DNA of 10,480 bases from an uncultured Candidatus Melainabacteria bacterium (GTDB lineage Bacteria; Cyanobacteriota; Vampirovibrionia; Gastranaerophilales; Gastranaerophilaceae), in contig CAKUZO010000062.1 of NCBI GenBank assembly GCA_934717895.1, positions 1 through 10,480 on the forward strand, in the 5' to 3' direction. The notes under the pieces were generated by a model that did not search any database, had not been told where the DNA came from, and saw only the letters and a list, made by a program, of their open reading frames with translations. Position numbers and translations under genes: made by a program. Below are positions 1 through 6,584 of this stretch, piece by piece; position 1 is the stretch's first letter, and each line of letters opens with the position of its first letter.

Positions 1-25
1 ACACAATGTAAGTGTAGTTCCTTTT

Positions 26-565
26 TTATAAGAAAAATTTTTTGTAACTTTCGTTTATGGTTTCTTGTTCTAATCCGATATATCTTAAAGTTACGGCTGG
101 AGATGAGTGGTTGAATATTTTTTGTAATAAAACGATATCGTCAAATTGTTTGTAATGATGATAACCAAAAGTTTTGCGTAAAGAGTGAGTACCAATGTGA
201 ACTTCGATTCCAACTTCTTTTGCTGCTTTTCTTAAAATTTTGTATGCTTGCACCCTGCTTAATCTATTATCTTTTTGTGATAAAAATAATGGCTCGTTAA
301 CATTTTTATTCTGTATAAAGTCTTTTATATCAGATTGGATTTTCTCATTGATTGGAAACTGCTTGTACTTGTTTGTTTTTTGCTCTCTAAGTTCGATAAA
401 AGTTTTATCTTTAACATCTTTTATATCAAGGGCAAGAATATCCGAAACTCTTAAACCACTATTGATTCCAAGATTGAATAACAATAAGTTTCGTTTATTA
501 GTTGATAAAAATTTTTTCATTTGTGCAATTTTTTCTTTGTCTTTAATTGGATAAACTATGTTCAC
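26..565 (-). CDS. Small tyrosine recombinase / phage-type integrase (179 aa)
   Basis: Site-specific DNA strand exchange by a tyrosine recombinase. The catalytic set is visible: Arg39 in NSGLRVSD, Lys63 in the beta-hairpin, His127 and Arg130 in THSLRKTFGYH, His153 in FNHSSP, and the nucleophile Tyr162 in TLRYIGL. The protein is essentially a catalytic domain only and lacks the N-terminal core-binding domain of long integrases, as in the short integrases of AT-rich Firmicutes and in FimB/FimE-type inversion recombinases. The frame is open further upstream, but I chose the GTG at 563-565 because a perfect AAAGGAGG sits 5 nt before it and the protein then begins VNIVYPIKDKEK, the usual start of this family. 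Divergent from the DUF6119-like gene. Whether it acts as an integrase, excisionase or invertase cannot be told from the sequence. Family sure; exact role unknown. Confidence 0.9.
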   Translation of the reverse strand: MNIVYPIKDKEKIAQMKKFLSTNKRNLLLFNLGINSGLRVSDILALDIKDVKDKTFIELREQKTNKYKQFPINEKIQSDIKDFIQNKNVNEPLFLSQKDNRLSRVQAYKILRKAAKEVGIEVHIGTHSLRKTFGYHHYKQFDDIVLLQKIFNHSSPAVTLRYIGLEQETINESYKKFFL

Positions 566-570
566 GAAAA

Positions 571-578
571 CCTCCTTT
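571..578 (-). promoter_or_regulatory. Shine-Dalgarno deciding the integrase GTG start
   Basis: On the minus strand AAAGGAGG is followed by 5 nt (TTTTC) and then GTG. This is a near-perfect ribosome binding site and it argues against the ATG at 656-658, which would add a 31-residue hydrophobic, Cys-rich extension not expected for this family. Confidence 0.8.
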
Positions 579-747
579 GTAATACCAATAACGACATTAC
601 AACGAAAATACAGAAACATCAGAAAGAAACAATCTTCACGACACAAAAAGATAAACAATAATCTAAAATTTACAATCTATCAGAATAACTATAATCCACC
701 CACTTAAAATCTAGTCATGTGTCTAATAGATTAATGGATATTCTTTA

Positions 748-753
748 TATAAT
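748..753 (+). promoter_or_regulatory. Possible -10 box for the DUF6119-like gene
   Basis: A consensus TATAAT lies 31 nt before the chosen ATG, inside the 219-bp intergenic region shared with the divergent integrase. No good -35 is visible at 16-18 nt upstream, and the region is so AT-rich that a chance match is quite possible. Otherwise the 566-784 gap shows only short AATCTA/TAGATT inverted arms near 708-732. Confidence 0.3.
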
Positions 754-784
754 AATTAACTATATCGTTATAAGGAGTATGATA

Positions 785-1795
785 ATGTCAAACATGCAAA
801 ATACTAAAAATGAAAATCAAAAGAAAATGATATCTATTTATAAATTGGATACATCATTAGAAGATTTAAACTTGGACGAAAAAACACCTTGGATTAATTT
901 TATCACTATTGTGAAAGGATATAATAATTATTTTCCTGAAGAACTTAATCTTCAACAAAATTTCTTAGAAAAATTTGATAGAGTAGCTTTTAAATTACAA
1001 TCGCATAATTCTGCATCTTGGGTAGACTTCGTTAATGAATTTTTGCAAAACAAGATAGATAAAAAAGATGTAAAGAATTATTCTCATAGCTTTTTATTGT
1101 TAATAAAACCTAAAAATCAAGAGAACGATATCTTTGCTATTACCTTTGGCTCATTAGCATACTATGTTATTCAAAATTATATTGATAAAGATTTTGGTTT
1201 GGATATACTATCTCGAATTATAGAACCTAATACAAAAATTATAAAATCGACAAAAGGACAGACTGTTGTTGGAGCAACGCAAGGTCAACGAAGCGTATAT
1301 AGGCAACTTCACACATTAGATGATGTTGAGGATTTTGGTAAAATATTTCAGGAATTAAATGTTAGTATTACTAAAGAAGCATTAAATAAGTTTGGAATAT
1401 CAACAGAACAAGATTTTAAAAATTGTTGTGGAAAATCTTCTTTTCAAATTAAAACAAGTATTCCTACTAGTACAATAGAAAATTATATTAATGGTTGCTT
1501 ATTTGCAAAAACCAATCCTCCACAAGCAATAAATTCAACTAAGTTGTTAGATAAAAAGAAAGATAAAAAGCTTATCTCTGAAATCATTGATAACGCAATA
1601 TCTAAAACTTGGAATGATGTAAGTCAAGGAGAAGCATTTGATTTATGTCATAAAAAATTTGATGAATATATAGAAGCAGAAGGTTATGAAGCCTATTACA
1701 ATGGTAAAAAAAAATCAATTGAATATGGAACCACTTTAAATGATTTAATTAATAAATTCAATATAAAGGAAGAACATTTTAAAATGTTTTTTTAA
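785..1795 (+). CDS. TIGR04141/DUF6119-like protein, N-terminal part (frameshifted)
   Basis: N-terminal 336 residues of a protein resembling the TIGR04141 / DUF6119 'sporadically distributed' family, function unknown. Seen: a segment ITFGSLAYYVI (about residues 119-129) followed by FGLDIL, then a Lys/Gln-rich strip KGQTVVGATQGQRS, then LDDVEDFGKIF; this order matches the conserved core of that family as I remember it. The family is usually about 550 residues; this frame stops early at 1793-1795, inside a T7-A7 run, and the missing half continues in the +1 frame directly after. Start: ATG at 785 lies 7 nt after AAGGAG (772-777); the GTG at 719 would add 22 residues with no ribosome binding site. 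Base composition is markedly more AT-rich than the housekeeping genes from 2848 on, which fits horizontal transfer with the adjacent integrase. Could also be a genuine truncated protein. Confidence 0.7.
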   Translation: MSNMQNTKNENQKKMISIYKLDTSLEDLNLDEKTPWINFITIVKGYNNYFPEELNLQQNFLEKFDRVAFKLQSHNSASWVDFVNEFLQNKIDKKDVKNYSHSFLLLIKPKNQENDIFAITFGSLAYYVIQNYIDKDFGLDILSRIIEPNTKIIKSTKGQTVVGATQGQRSVYRQLHTLDDVEDFGKIFQELNVSITKEALNKFGISTEQDFKNCCGKSSFQIKTSIPTSTIENYINGCLFAKTNPPQAINSTKLLDKKKDKKLISEIIDNAISKTWNDVSQGEAFDLCHKKFDEYIEAEGYEAYYNGKKKSIEYGTTLNDLINKFNIKEEHFKMFF

Positions 1796-1800
1796 AAAAA
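1787..1800 (+). other. T7-A7 homopolymer at the frameshift junction
   Basis: Seven T (1787-1793) followed by seven A (1794-1800) exactly where the reading frame of the DUF6119-like gene shifts by +1. Homopolymers of this length are prone to replication slippage, RNA polymerase slippage and sequencing error, so one base gained or lost here would restore or break the gene. Confidence 0.75.
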
Positions 1801-2519
1801 CAAAAATAAGAAGTCTTGATGCAGATGATAAAAAGCTAACAGAAGACACTTTATTTAATCATTTATTTTTAGAATATATAGATGAAAACAATATAAAATA
1901 TTTTATTTTAAATGGAAGTATTTATAAAATAGAAGAAAGTTTTTTAGATTCATTGGATAATAAAATAAAAAATTTAAACAATAATAAAAAATTTTTAAAT
2001 AATGATGTATATCCAAAGTGGGGTAATATTGATGAAACAGAATACAATAATAATTTTAATAATTTAGACGGTTATGTTGTTTTACACAAGCTACTTTTTA
2101 ATAATCTAGAATTATGTGATATTTTAGGATATAAGCAAGAAGATTTGTACTTATATTTTGTAAAAGATGGTTTTAAAGGAACTATTAGAGATTTATCTTA
2201 TCAAATTTATAATACTGCTAAACTTATTGAAAACTCTATTAATACAGATTGCAAGTTTCTGAGTGATTTTTATGATAAATATAAAGAAACTTTTAAATCA
2301 CATTTTATTACAGCAGAAGAATTTATTAATTTATTTAAAACAAGAACATTAAAATATGTATTTGCATTTAGAGACAAAAATAATAGGAGCTTAAAAGATA
2401 ATCCTTCAGTTTTTCAGTCTAATGTTGCCAAATTTGCTCTTGTGGACTTAGAAGAGAAAATGAAACAACTTAATAAAAGTGAGTTAAAAATCCTACAAAT
2501 TAAAAATATAGGTAGCTAA
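1794..2519 (+). pseudogene. TIGR04141/DUF6119-like protein, C-terminal part in +1 frame
   Basis: Continuation of the preceding gene. The +1 frame is open from 1767 (last stop TAA at 1764-1766) and from the A-run reads KKTKIRSLDADDKKLTED, then KYFILNGSIYKIEES, then LELCDILGYKQEDLYLYFVK and FKGTIRDLSYQIYNTAKLI. This corresponds to the family's C-terminal half: a 'YxLxxGxWYxI' element, then a nuclease-like-looking 'ExCDLL..K...HVKR.GGS..LSHLF' element. There is no in-frame ATG with a ribosome binding site before the C-terminal half; a TTG at 1953 exists but has no Shine-Dalgarno and would cut through a conserved segment. So this is very unlikely to be a separately initiated gene. Joined by skipping one base, the two parts give about 577 residues, close to family length. 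Unknown function; may be a broken gene, a phase-off state, a slippage-decoded gene or an assembly error. Confidence 0.65.
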
Positions 2520-2564
2520 ACCCCAATTTTAATAGAATAAAGCATCTCAATATCATGGTTAATT

Positions 2565-2717
2565 TTATCTTCTTTCAATAATTAAATTACAGCTGTGAAA
2601 TTGAACCAATGAATCTTTTGCTGAAATATTCATTGGGTTAGCTCCGCATACTGAGTCGTTTGTTTCGAATTTCACATTCTCAACTACGACTCTGCAAATT
2701 CCCCTTACCGCCGCCAT
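2565..2717 (-). CDS. Doubtful 50-aa ORF in the 2520-2847 gap
   Basis: An open frame from ATG at 2715-2717 to TAA at 2565-2567 encodes a 50-residue peptide beginning MAAVRGICRVVVENVKFET. It has a plausible mixed composition with 3 Cys, but no Shine-Dalgarno precedes the ATG and the frame overlaps two inverted repeats, so it may simply be a by-product of a structured intergenic sequence. I recognise no family. Confidence 0.15.
   Translation of the reverse strand: MAAVRGICRVVVENVKFETNDSVCGANPMNISAKDSLVQFHSCNLIIERR
2606..2636. repeat. 9-bp inverted repeat (stem-loop)
   Basis: CCAATGAAT (2606-2614) and ATTCATTGG (2628-2636) are perfect inverted arms around a 13-nt loop, about 87 nt after the stop of the DUF6119-like gene. 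It could be a weak terminator for that gene, but no T-run follows. Confidence 0.5.
2653..2691. repeat. 7-bp inverted repeat followed by T-rich tract
   Basis: GAGTCGT near 2653 pairs with ACGACTC near 2691. About 25 nt further, after CCGCCGCCA, comes a T-rich tract (about 2717-2738). With the preceding hairpin this gives the look of a structured transcript with a U-rich tail, but I cannot match it to any known RNA family. Confidence 0.3.
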
Positions 2718-2822
2718 TTTTATTATTTTTTTATTATTGCAGGGAGTAGGGTAGAATTTCTTAATGAACGACAGTGAATTTAGAAATTCGGGTGAGGGGT
2801 GTGGTTGAATTGATTTTTCGCT

Positions 2823-2846
2823 GTTGGGGGAACAACCCCAACCTAT
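2823..2846 (-). repeat. REP-like hairpin directly after the PiT gene
   Basis: On the minus strand: ATAG, then GTTGGGGT, a TGTT loop and CCCCCAAC, i.e. an 8-bp stem with one T/C mismatch and a 4-nt loop. It begins 1 nt after the PiT stop codon and has the same layout as the three GTAG-tagged hairpins at 9750-9869. No T-run follows on the minus strand, so it is more likely an mRNA-end or REP-type element than a classical terminator. Confidence 0.55.
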
Positions 2847-2847
2847 T

Positions 2848-3861
2848 TTATACGATTTTATAAATCAAAAAGTAAATAATTGATGAAATAATCATACAAG
2901 CTGGAATTGTTACAACCCAAGCAATTACTATATTTCCGACAATTCTCCATTTTACGGCATGCGCATGGAAAGTTGAGCCTACACCCATAATTGCCGTTGA
3001 AATTACGTGAGTCGTACTCAATGGAATCCCAAAGTGTGATGCTGTTAAAATTAAGCCCGCAGCAGAAGTTTCAGCCGCAAATCCATGGATTGGTTTAAGC
3101 TTGATGATTTTGTGCCCCATTGTTTTGATAATTTTCCAACCGCCATTCATTGTTCCGGCTGCCATTGTTAATGCACAAGCAATGATTACGTATAAAGGAA
3201 TTTCAAACCCACCGGTCGGATCAGGATTAAGAACTCCTCCCGCAAGCAATGCCAAAGTAATGATACCCATTGTTTTTTGAGCGTCATTTGAACCATGGCT
3301 TAGTGCCATCATGCCGGCTGATAACAATTGTAATTTTCTAAACTGTTTATTTACAGTGTTTGGAGTTTCTCTGAGAATAATTACAACCCAAGCGATTAAA
3401 AGCATTAGCGTAAATCCAACGCAAAATCCTAACATTGGAGATGTAAACATCGGAATTATAACTTTGTCCATCAATGTGTGAATATGAACAACACTTGTTC
3501 CGGCTTTTACAATTGCAGCTCCCAAAAGTCCTCCGATTAGTGCGTGTGAGGAACTTGATGGAAGTCCCAACCACCAAGTAAATAAGTTCCAAATAACGGC
3601 AGCAAGCAAAGCACAAAAGATTACTGTTAACGTAATCATATCGGCGTTCACAATTCCTGAGCCGATTGTTTTTGCAACGTGTGTACCGGTTAAAGCTCCG
3701 ATAAATTCAAGACTCGCTCCAAAAAGTACTGCTTGTTTGGGTGATAAAACTTTTGTGGATACAACCGTTGCGATAGCATTTGCACAATCGTGAAATCCGT
3801 TTATAAATTCAAATGCCAGTGCAACTGCAATTACTGCTATTAATATTAAAATTGTTATCAT
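2848..3861 (-). CDS. pit: Inorganic phosphate transporter, PiT family (337 aa)
   Basis: Low-affinity, cation-coupled phosphate uptake through the cytoplasmic membrane (PiT/Pho-4 family). The two PiT signature halves are clear: GFHDCANAIATVVSTK at about residues 22-37, and the inverted-topology repeat SHGSNDAQKTMGII near residue 190. GLPSSSSHALIGGLLGA and GIPLSTTHVISTAIMGVG are the paired membrane re-entrant motifs of the two repeats. About ten hydrophobic segments alternate with short loops; a polar cytoplasmic loop (RETPNTVNKQFRKLQ) divides the halves. Length is at the short end for bacterial PiT proteins, without the long central loop of PitA of E. coli. ATG start; the only purine-rich site (AAGGAT) is 14 nt upstream, so translation may be weak. 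Lies 109 nt downstream of a DUF47 gene in the same direction, the usual partner. Confidence 0.95.
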   Translation of the reverse strand: MITILILIAVIAVALAFEFINGFHDCANAIATVVSTKVLSPKQAVLFGASLEFIGALTGTHVAKTIGSGIVNADMITLTVIFCALLAAVIWNLFTWWLGLPSSSSHALIGGLLGAAIVKAGTSVVHIHTLMDKVIIPMFTSPMLGFCVGFTLMLLIAWVVIILRETPNTVNKQFRKLQLLSAGMMALSHGSNDAQKTMGIITLALLAGGVLNPDPTGGFEIPLYVIIACALTMAAGTMNGGWKIIKTMGHKIIKLKPIHGFAAETSAAGLILTASHFGIPLSTTHVISTAIMGVGSTFHAHAVKWRIVGNIVIAWVVTIPACMIISSIIYFLIYKIV

Positions 3862-3929
3862 TGATTTTTATTTTTATCCTTAATTCTTTTTATTATTGTC
3901 GCATATCGCTCTATTATAAACATTTTATC

Positions 3930-3957
3930 GTCATTCTGAACGATTAGCGAAGAATCT
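3930..3957. repeat. Intergenic repeat of the TCATTCTGA...GCGAAGAATCT type
   Basis: The plus strand reads GTCATTCTGAACGAT then TAGCGAAGAATCT, an imperfect palindrome (ATTCT/AGAAT outer arms). It closely resembles the short repeat TCATTCTGAGCGAAG/CGAAGAATCT that recurs between genes in many unrelated bacterial genomes. It sits between the DUF47 and PiT genes, so it would be in their common transcript. Confidence 0.5.
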
Positions 3958-3970
3958 CTTTAAAACATTT

Positions 3971-4612
3971 TTATGATTGCTTCAAAACAACATTCAAAAT
4001 AGTATCTGTAACGTAGAAGCAAGCATCAAAAGCATTTTCGATTTCTTTATACATATCTCTAAGTTTAATAACTTCAAGAGCTTCATATCTGCCTGAGAAG
4101 AGGTTTCCCATAGCACGACGATGGATTTCGTCACCGTGAGCTTCAATTTCTTTCATTTCGATATTTAACTTAGTAATTTTTTCTACATCAGAAACTTTTT
4201 TGAACAATTTTACGATTTCGGCAAGCTTGTCAGTCGCTTGAACCAAAGTTAAAGCCTGTTCTTTCATTTCGTCAGTGTAGTCGTTTAATCTGTACACTTC
4301 CAAATTCAAGCAGGCTTTTACGATTTTTTTAGTAATTTTATTTAATTGTACGGCGATTGTCTGAATATCTTCTCGCTCAATCGGCGTGATAAAACTTTTG
4401 TTCAACTGTTTCAAAACAGCTTTGTATGAAAGTTTTCCTTTTTTCTTATATTTAAGAGCTTTTTCTCTGTACTCATCAGTTAATTTGTCATGCATAATTT
4501 TGTCATAAAGTCTTGCTGTTTTTTGGCAAATTTCCGCACTATCTTGAAAATACGTGAAGAACATTTTGTCTTCTGGCGGCATGATATATGACATTAAGTT
4601 GAATTTTGGCAT
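3971..4612 (-). CDS. DUF47 / PhoU-like phosphate transport regulator (213 aa)
   Basis: Cytoplasmic all-helical PhoU-like protein of the DUF47 family, which typically accompanies PiT transporters and is thought to control them. Seen: an entirely charged, helical sequence with no membrane segment; the PhoU-type acidic motifs EIEAHGDEIHRRAM and RDMYKEIENAFDACFYVTD near the C-terminus, whose Glu/Asp residues are the metal-binding pattern of the family. Length (about 210) is typical. I chose the ATG at 4610-4612 because AGGAAGG (4618-4624) lies 5 nt before it and the protein then starts MPKFNLMSYIMPPEDKMFF, as in relatives; the upstream in-frame ATG at 4658-4660 would add 16 residues with no ribosome binding site. 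First gene of a probable two-gene operon with the PiT transporter; divergent from speE. Confidence 0.9.
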   Translation of the reverse strand: MPKFNLMSYIMPPEDKMFFTYFQDSAEICQKTARLYDKIMHDKLTDEYREKALKYKKKGKLSYKAVLKQLNKSFITPIEREDIQTIAVQLNKITKKIVKACLNLEVYRLNDYTDEMKEQALTLVQATDKLAEIVKLFKKVSDVEKITKLNIEMKEIEAHGDEIHRRAMGNLFSGRYEALEVIKLRDMYKEIENAFDACFYVTDTILNVVLKQS

Positions 4613-4634
4613 ATTTACCTTCCTTTGTTTATAA

Positions 4635-4660
4635 TGTGTTTTAATACACATGCAAAGCAT
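4635..4660. promoter_or_regulatory. Palindromic operator candidate upstream of DUF47-PiT
   Basis: TGTGTTTTAATACACA (4635-4650) is a 16-bp inverted repeat with 7 of 8 pairs matched, immediately followed by a second small palindrome, ATGC-AAA-GCAT (4650-4660). On the minus strand a TATAAA lies just downstream, between the palindrome and the DUF47 ribosome binding site. It could bind a repressor of the phosphate operon. No known Pho box is recognised, so this is only a candidate. Confidence 0.3.
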
Positions 4661-4774
4661 ACTTTAAACAAAGATGTTTGAAAATAGTGTCGTAACAATT
4701 TGTAATTAAAAAAACTTTCATTTTTTTATTACTTTGAATTTTTCATGATACAATTTAGGAAAAAAGGAGAAAAA

Positions 4775-5626
4775 ATGCATAACGGAATCGAAAACGGTTA
4801 CTACCACGAAATTACCCCATCAGGCTTTGGGATTGCTATTAAGGCAGGAAAAGTTTTATTTTCAAAACAATCAGATTTTCAAAAAGTTGAGGTTTTTGAA
4901 ACAGAGAGTGCACTGGGCAGAGTTTTAACTTTGGACGATTTGATGATGACAACAGAGGGTGATGAATATCATTATCACGAAATGATTACGCATATTCCTA
5001 TGATGCATCATAAAAATCCTGAATCAGTTCTTGTTATCGGTGGCGGTGACGGCGGTACGGTTAGAGAAGTTTTAAAGCATAAAACTGTTAAAAAAGTTGT
5101 TCTTTGTGAAATCGATGGAATGGTTATTGATGCTTGTAAAGAATTTTTGCCTACAATTTCTTGCGGGCTTTCTGACCCTCGTGTGGAAATCAAAGTTGAA
5201 GATGCAATTGAGTTTATTAAAGATAAAAAAGATGAATATGATATTATTTTAATTGATTCAACAGATCCGATGGGGCCTGGTGAGGGTTTGTTTACGGAAG
5301 AGTTTTACACGAATGTTAAAAACTCATTGAAAGAAGGCGGAATTATGGCTGCTCAATCTGAAAGTCCGTTTGTAAATAAATCTGAAATTAAAAAAATGTA
5401 TGATTTGTTAAAGAAAGTTTTTCCGGTTTGTTCAACTTATACTTCAAACATTCCGACTTATCCAGGTGGATATTGGGCTTGGGCTTTTTGTTCAAGAGAT
5501 GTTGAACCGCTTTCATATTTTGCACAAGACAGATATGACGACATCGTAAAAACTTGCAAAATCTATAATAAAGATTATCATAATGCTCGTTTTGCATTGC
5601 CAAATTACTTAAAAGAACTTTTATAA
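4775..5626 (+). CDS. speE: Spermidine synthase (polyamine aminopropyltransferase, 283 aa)
   Basis: Transfers the aminopropyl group of decarboxylated S-adenosylmethionine to putrescine, giving spermidine; cytoplasmic. Seen: an N-terminal beta-rich part ending in TLDDLMMTTEGDEYHYHEM with the family's substrate-binding Tyr/His pair; the Rossmann-fold SAM motif VLVIGGGDGGTVREVLKH near residue 85; the acidic motif CEIDGMVIDACKEFLP; the catalytic Asp in LIDSTDPMGPGEGLF; and the C-terminal PTYPGGYWAWAFCS. Length matches bacterial SpeE (about 275-290). Start at 4775: AAGGAG (4764-4769) lies 5 nt before; the ATG at 4745 would translate through that site. No adjacent speD or speA/speC in the window, so decarboxylated SAM and putrescine must come from elsewhere. 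Confidence 0.95.
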   Translation: MHNGIENGYYHEITPSGFGIAIKAGKVLFSKQSDFQKVEVFETESALGRVLTLDDLMMTTEGDEYHYHEMITHIPMMHHKNPESVLVIGGGDGGTVREVLKHKTVKKVVLCEIDGMVIDACKEFLPTISCGLSDPRVEIKVEDAIEFIKDKKDEYDIILIDSTDPMGPGEGLFTEEFYTNVKNSLKEGGIMAAQSESPFVNKSEIKKMYDLLKKVFPVCSTYTSNIPTYPGGYWAWAFCSRDVEPLSYFAQDRYDDIVKTCKIYNKDYHNARFALPNYLKELL

Positions 5627-5644
5627 TAAAATAATTTTTAAAAA

Positions 5645-5666
5645 AGGGTGGTTTTAATACCACCCT
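5645..5666. terminator. Stem-loop after speE, terminator-like
   Basis: AGGGTGGT (5645-5652) and ACCACCCT (5659-5666) form a perfect 8-bp stem with a 6-nt loop, 18 nt after the speE stop. On the plus strand the stem is preceded by A6 and followed only by CTATTAC, so as a plus-strand terminator it lacks a U-tract. Read on the minus strand it is a textbook terminator with a T6 tail, although no minus-strand gene is seen upstream of it. Confidence 0.5.
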
Positions 5667-5701
5667 CTATTACAGACTAGGGATTACACTAAGGAGAATA
5701 A

Positions 5702-6517
5702 ATGAAAATAGCATCAATTTCTAATTATACATTTGCTCAGAATAATAATTTATCGAAAATTTCTAACAATTCAACTCAATTATCTAAATCAATTTCGTTT
5801 GAAGGTGTAAAGGATCCGATTGCCGGTGCAGAAGCTCTTTCTTCAATTGTTCTTGGCGGGCTTGATGCAAGTCGTAAGATGGCATTGGCAAATGAAATAG
5901 CTTTGCATAAGGCTCATGTTCAGACTCTTTTTAGTACTGTTGCAGAAAAAAGTTTAGATGATGTGAAAAAATTTTTTAATGCTTCAAAATTTAATATAAA
6001 TTTGGGAAGTTTATCAAAAGAAGAAATCGCTAAACGAACTTTGCTTAAACAAACGATTTTAAATTCTCAAAACGAAAGAGGTCGCACTCCGTTGTATGTT
6101 GCAGCTTTAAGCGGAAAAAATGATATTGTAAAATATTTGGCAGAGCAAGGAGCTGATATAAATGTTTTGTCAGATTCTGTAACTACCGCATTTGAGGCTT
6201 CTGCAAACAGAGGGCATATTGATGTTATGCAAACACTTTTGGATTTTGGTGCAAATATTGACGGCACCAGTGAAAAAGGCGGTAATGCATTGTATTGGGC
6301 ACAAGTTTTTAAAACTGACAAAGACTCACTTCCTGTTGTTGAATTTTTGGTCGGGAAAGGTGCAGATGTAAATGCTCTGAGCTTTGAAGAGTTTTCGCCG
6401 CTTGATCAGGCGTTGAAAAATGGGAACTCTAAGACAATTGAGTTTTTGAAGGAGCATGGTGCTAAAACCTTTGAAGAACTTAAATATATGAAATACAAAG
6501 AACAATTGATGTATTAA
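5702..6517 (+). CDS. Ankyrin-repeat protein (271 aa)
   Basis: Protein-binding ankyrin repeats with an unusual N-terminus. Four repeats are visible at about residues 126-154 (GRTPLYVAALSGKNDIVKYL), 159-187 (HIDVMQTLLDFGANID), 193-224 (GGNALYWAQ ... VVEFLVGKGADVNA) and 230-255 (FSPLDQALKNGNSKTIEFLK); the third has a longer first helix loop. Residues 1-45 are Ser/Asn-rich and contain SISFEGV, a kind of short motif I associate with proteins of Gastranaerophilales; there is no clear signal peptide or membrane segment. Residues 45-110 are helical and resemble no family I know. ATG is preceded by AAGGAG (5691-5696), 5 nt away. It stands alone after the speE stem-loop. Partner unknown; ankyrin proteins can be intracellular scaffolds or host-directed effectors, and the sequence does not decide. 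Confidence 0.85.
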   Translation: MKIASISNYTFAQNNNLSKISNNSTQLSKSISFEGVKDPIAGAEALSSIVLGGLDASRKMALANEIALHKAHVQTLFSTVAEKSLDDVKKFFNASKFNINLGSLSKEEIAKRTLLKQTILNSQNERGRTPLYVAALSGKNDIVKYLAEQGADINVLSDSVTTAFEASANRGHIDVMQTLLDFGANIDGTSEKGGNALYWAQVFKTDKDSLPVVEFLVGKGADVNALSFEEFSPLDQALKNGNSKTIEFLKEHGAKTFEELKYMKYKEQLMY

Positions 6518-6584
6518 TTTTTTTAAGTTATCCTGTTCTAATAAAATATTAAGTTTACTATAAAAGTTTTTAAAGCAGGTGAAA

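Noticed and set aside
566..658. Upstream extension of the integrase to an ATG at 656-658
   Set aside because: A perfect AAAGGAGG 5 nt before the GTG at 563-565 and the family-like start VNIVYPIKD favour the shorter form; the extra 31 residues look unlike coding sequence.
1953..2519. Independent gene starting at TTG 1953
   Set aside because: No ribosome binding site, and the same frame upstream of the TTG encodes a continuous, family-like sequence back to the T7-A7 run.
2640..2738. tmRNA or tRNA fragment near CCGCCGCCA and TTCGAAT
   Set aside because: TTTCGAATTTC has no flanking T-arm stem and no matching acceptor; the resemblance is limited to a few bases.
3347..3616. 89-residue minus-strand ORF within the PiT gene
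   Set aside because: Alternative frame of a clear PiT transporter, without ribosome binding site or recognisable features.
5388..5663. Minus-strand 91-residue ORF overlapping the end of speE
   Set aside because: Shadow of speE plus the stem-loop behind it; no ribosome binding site or family resemblance.
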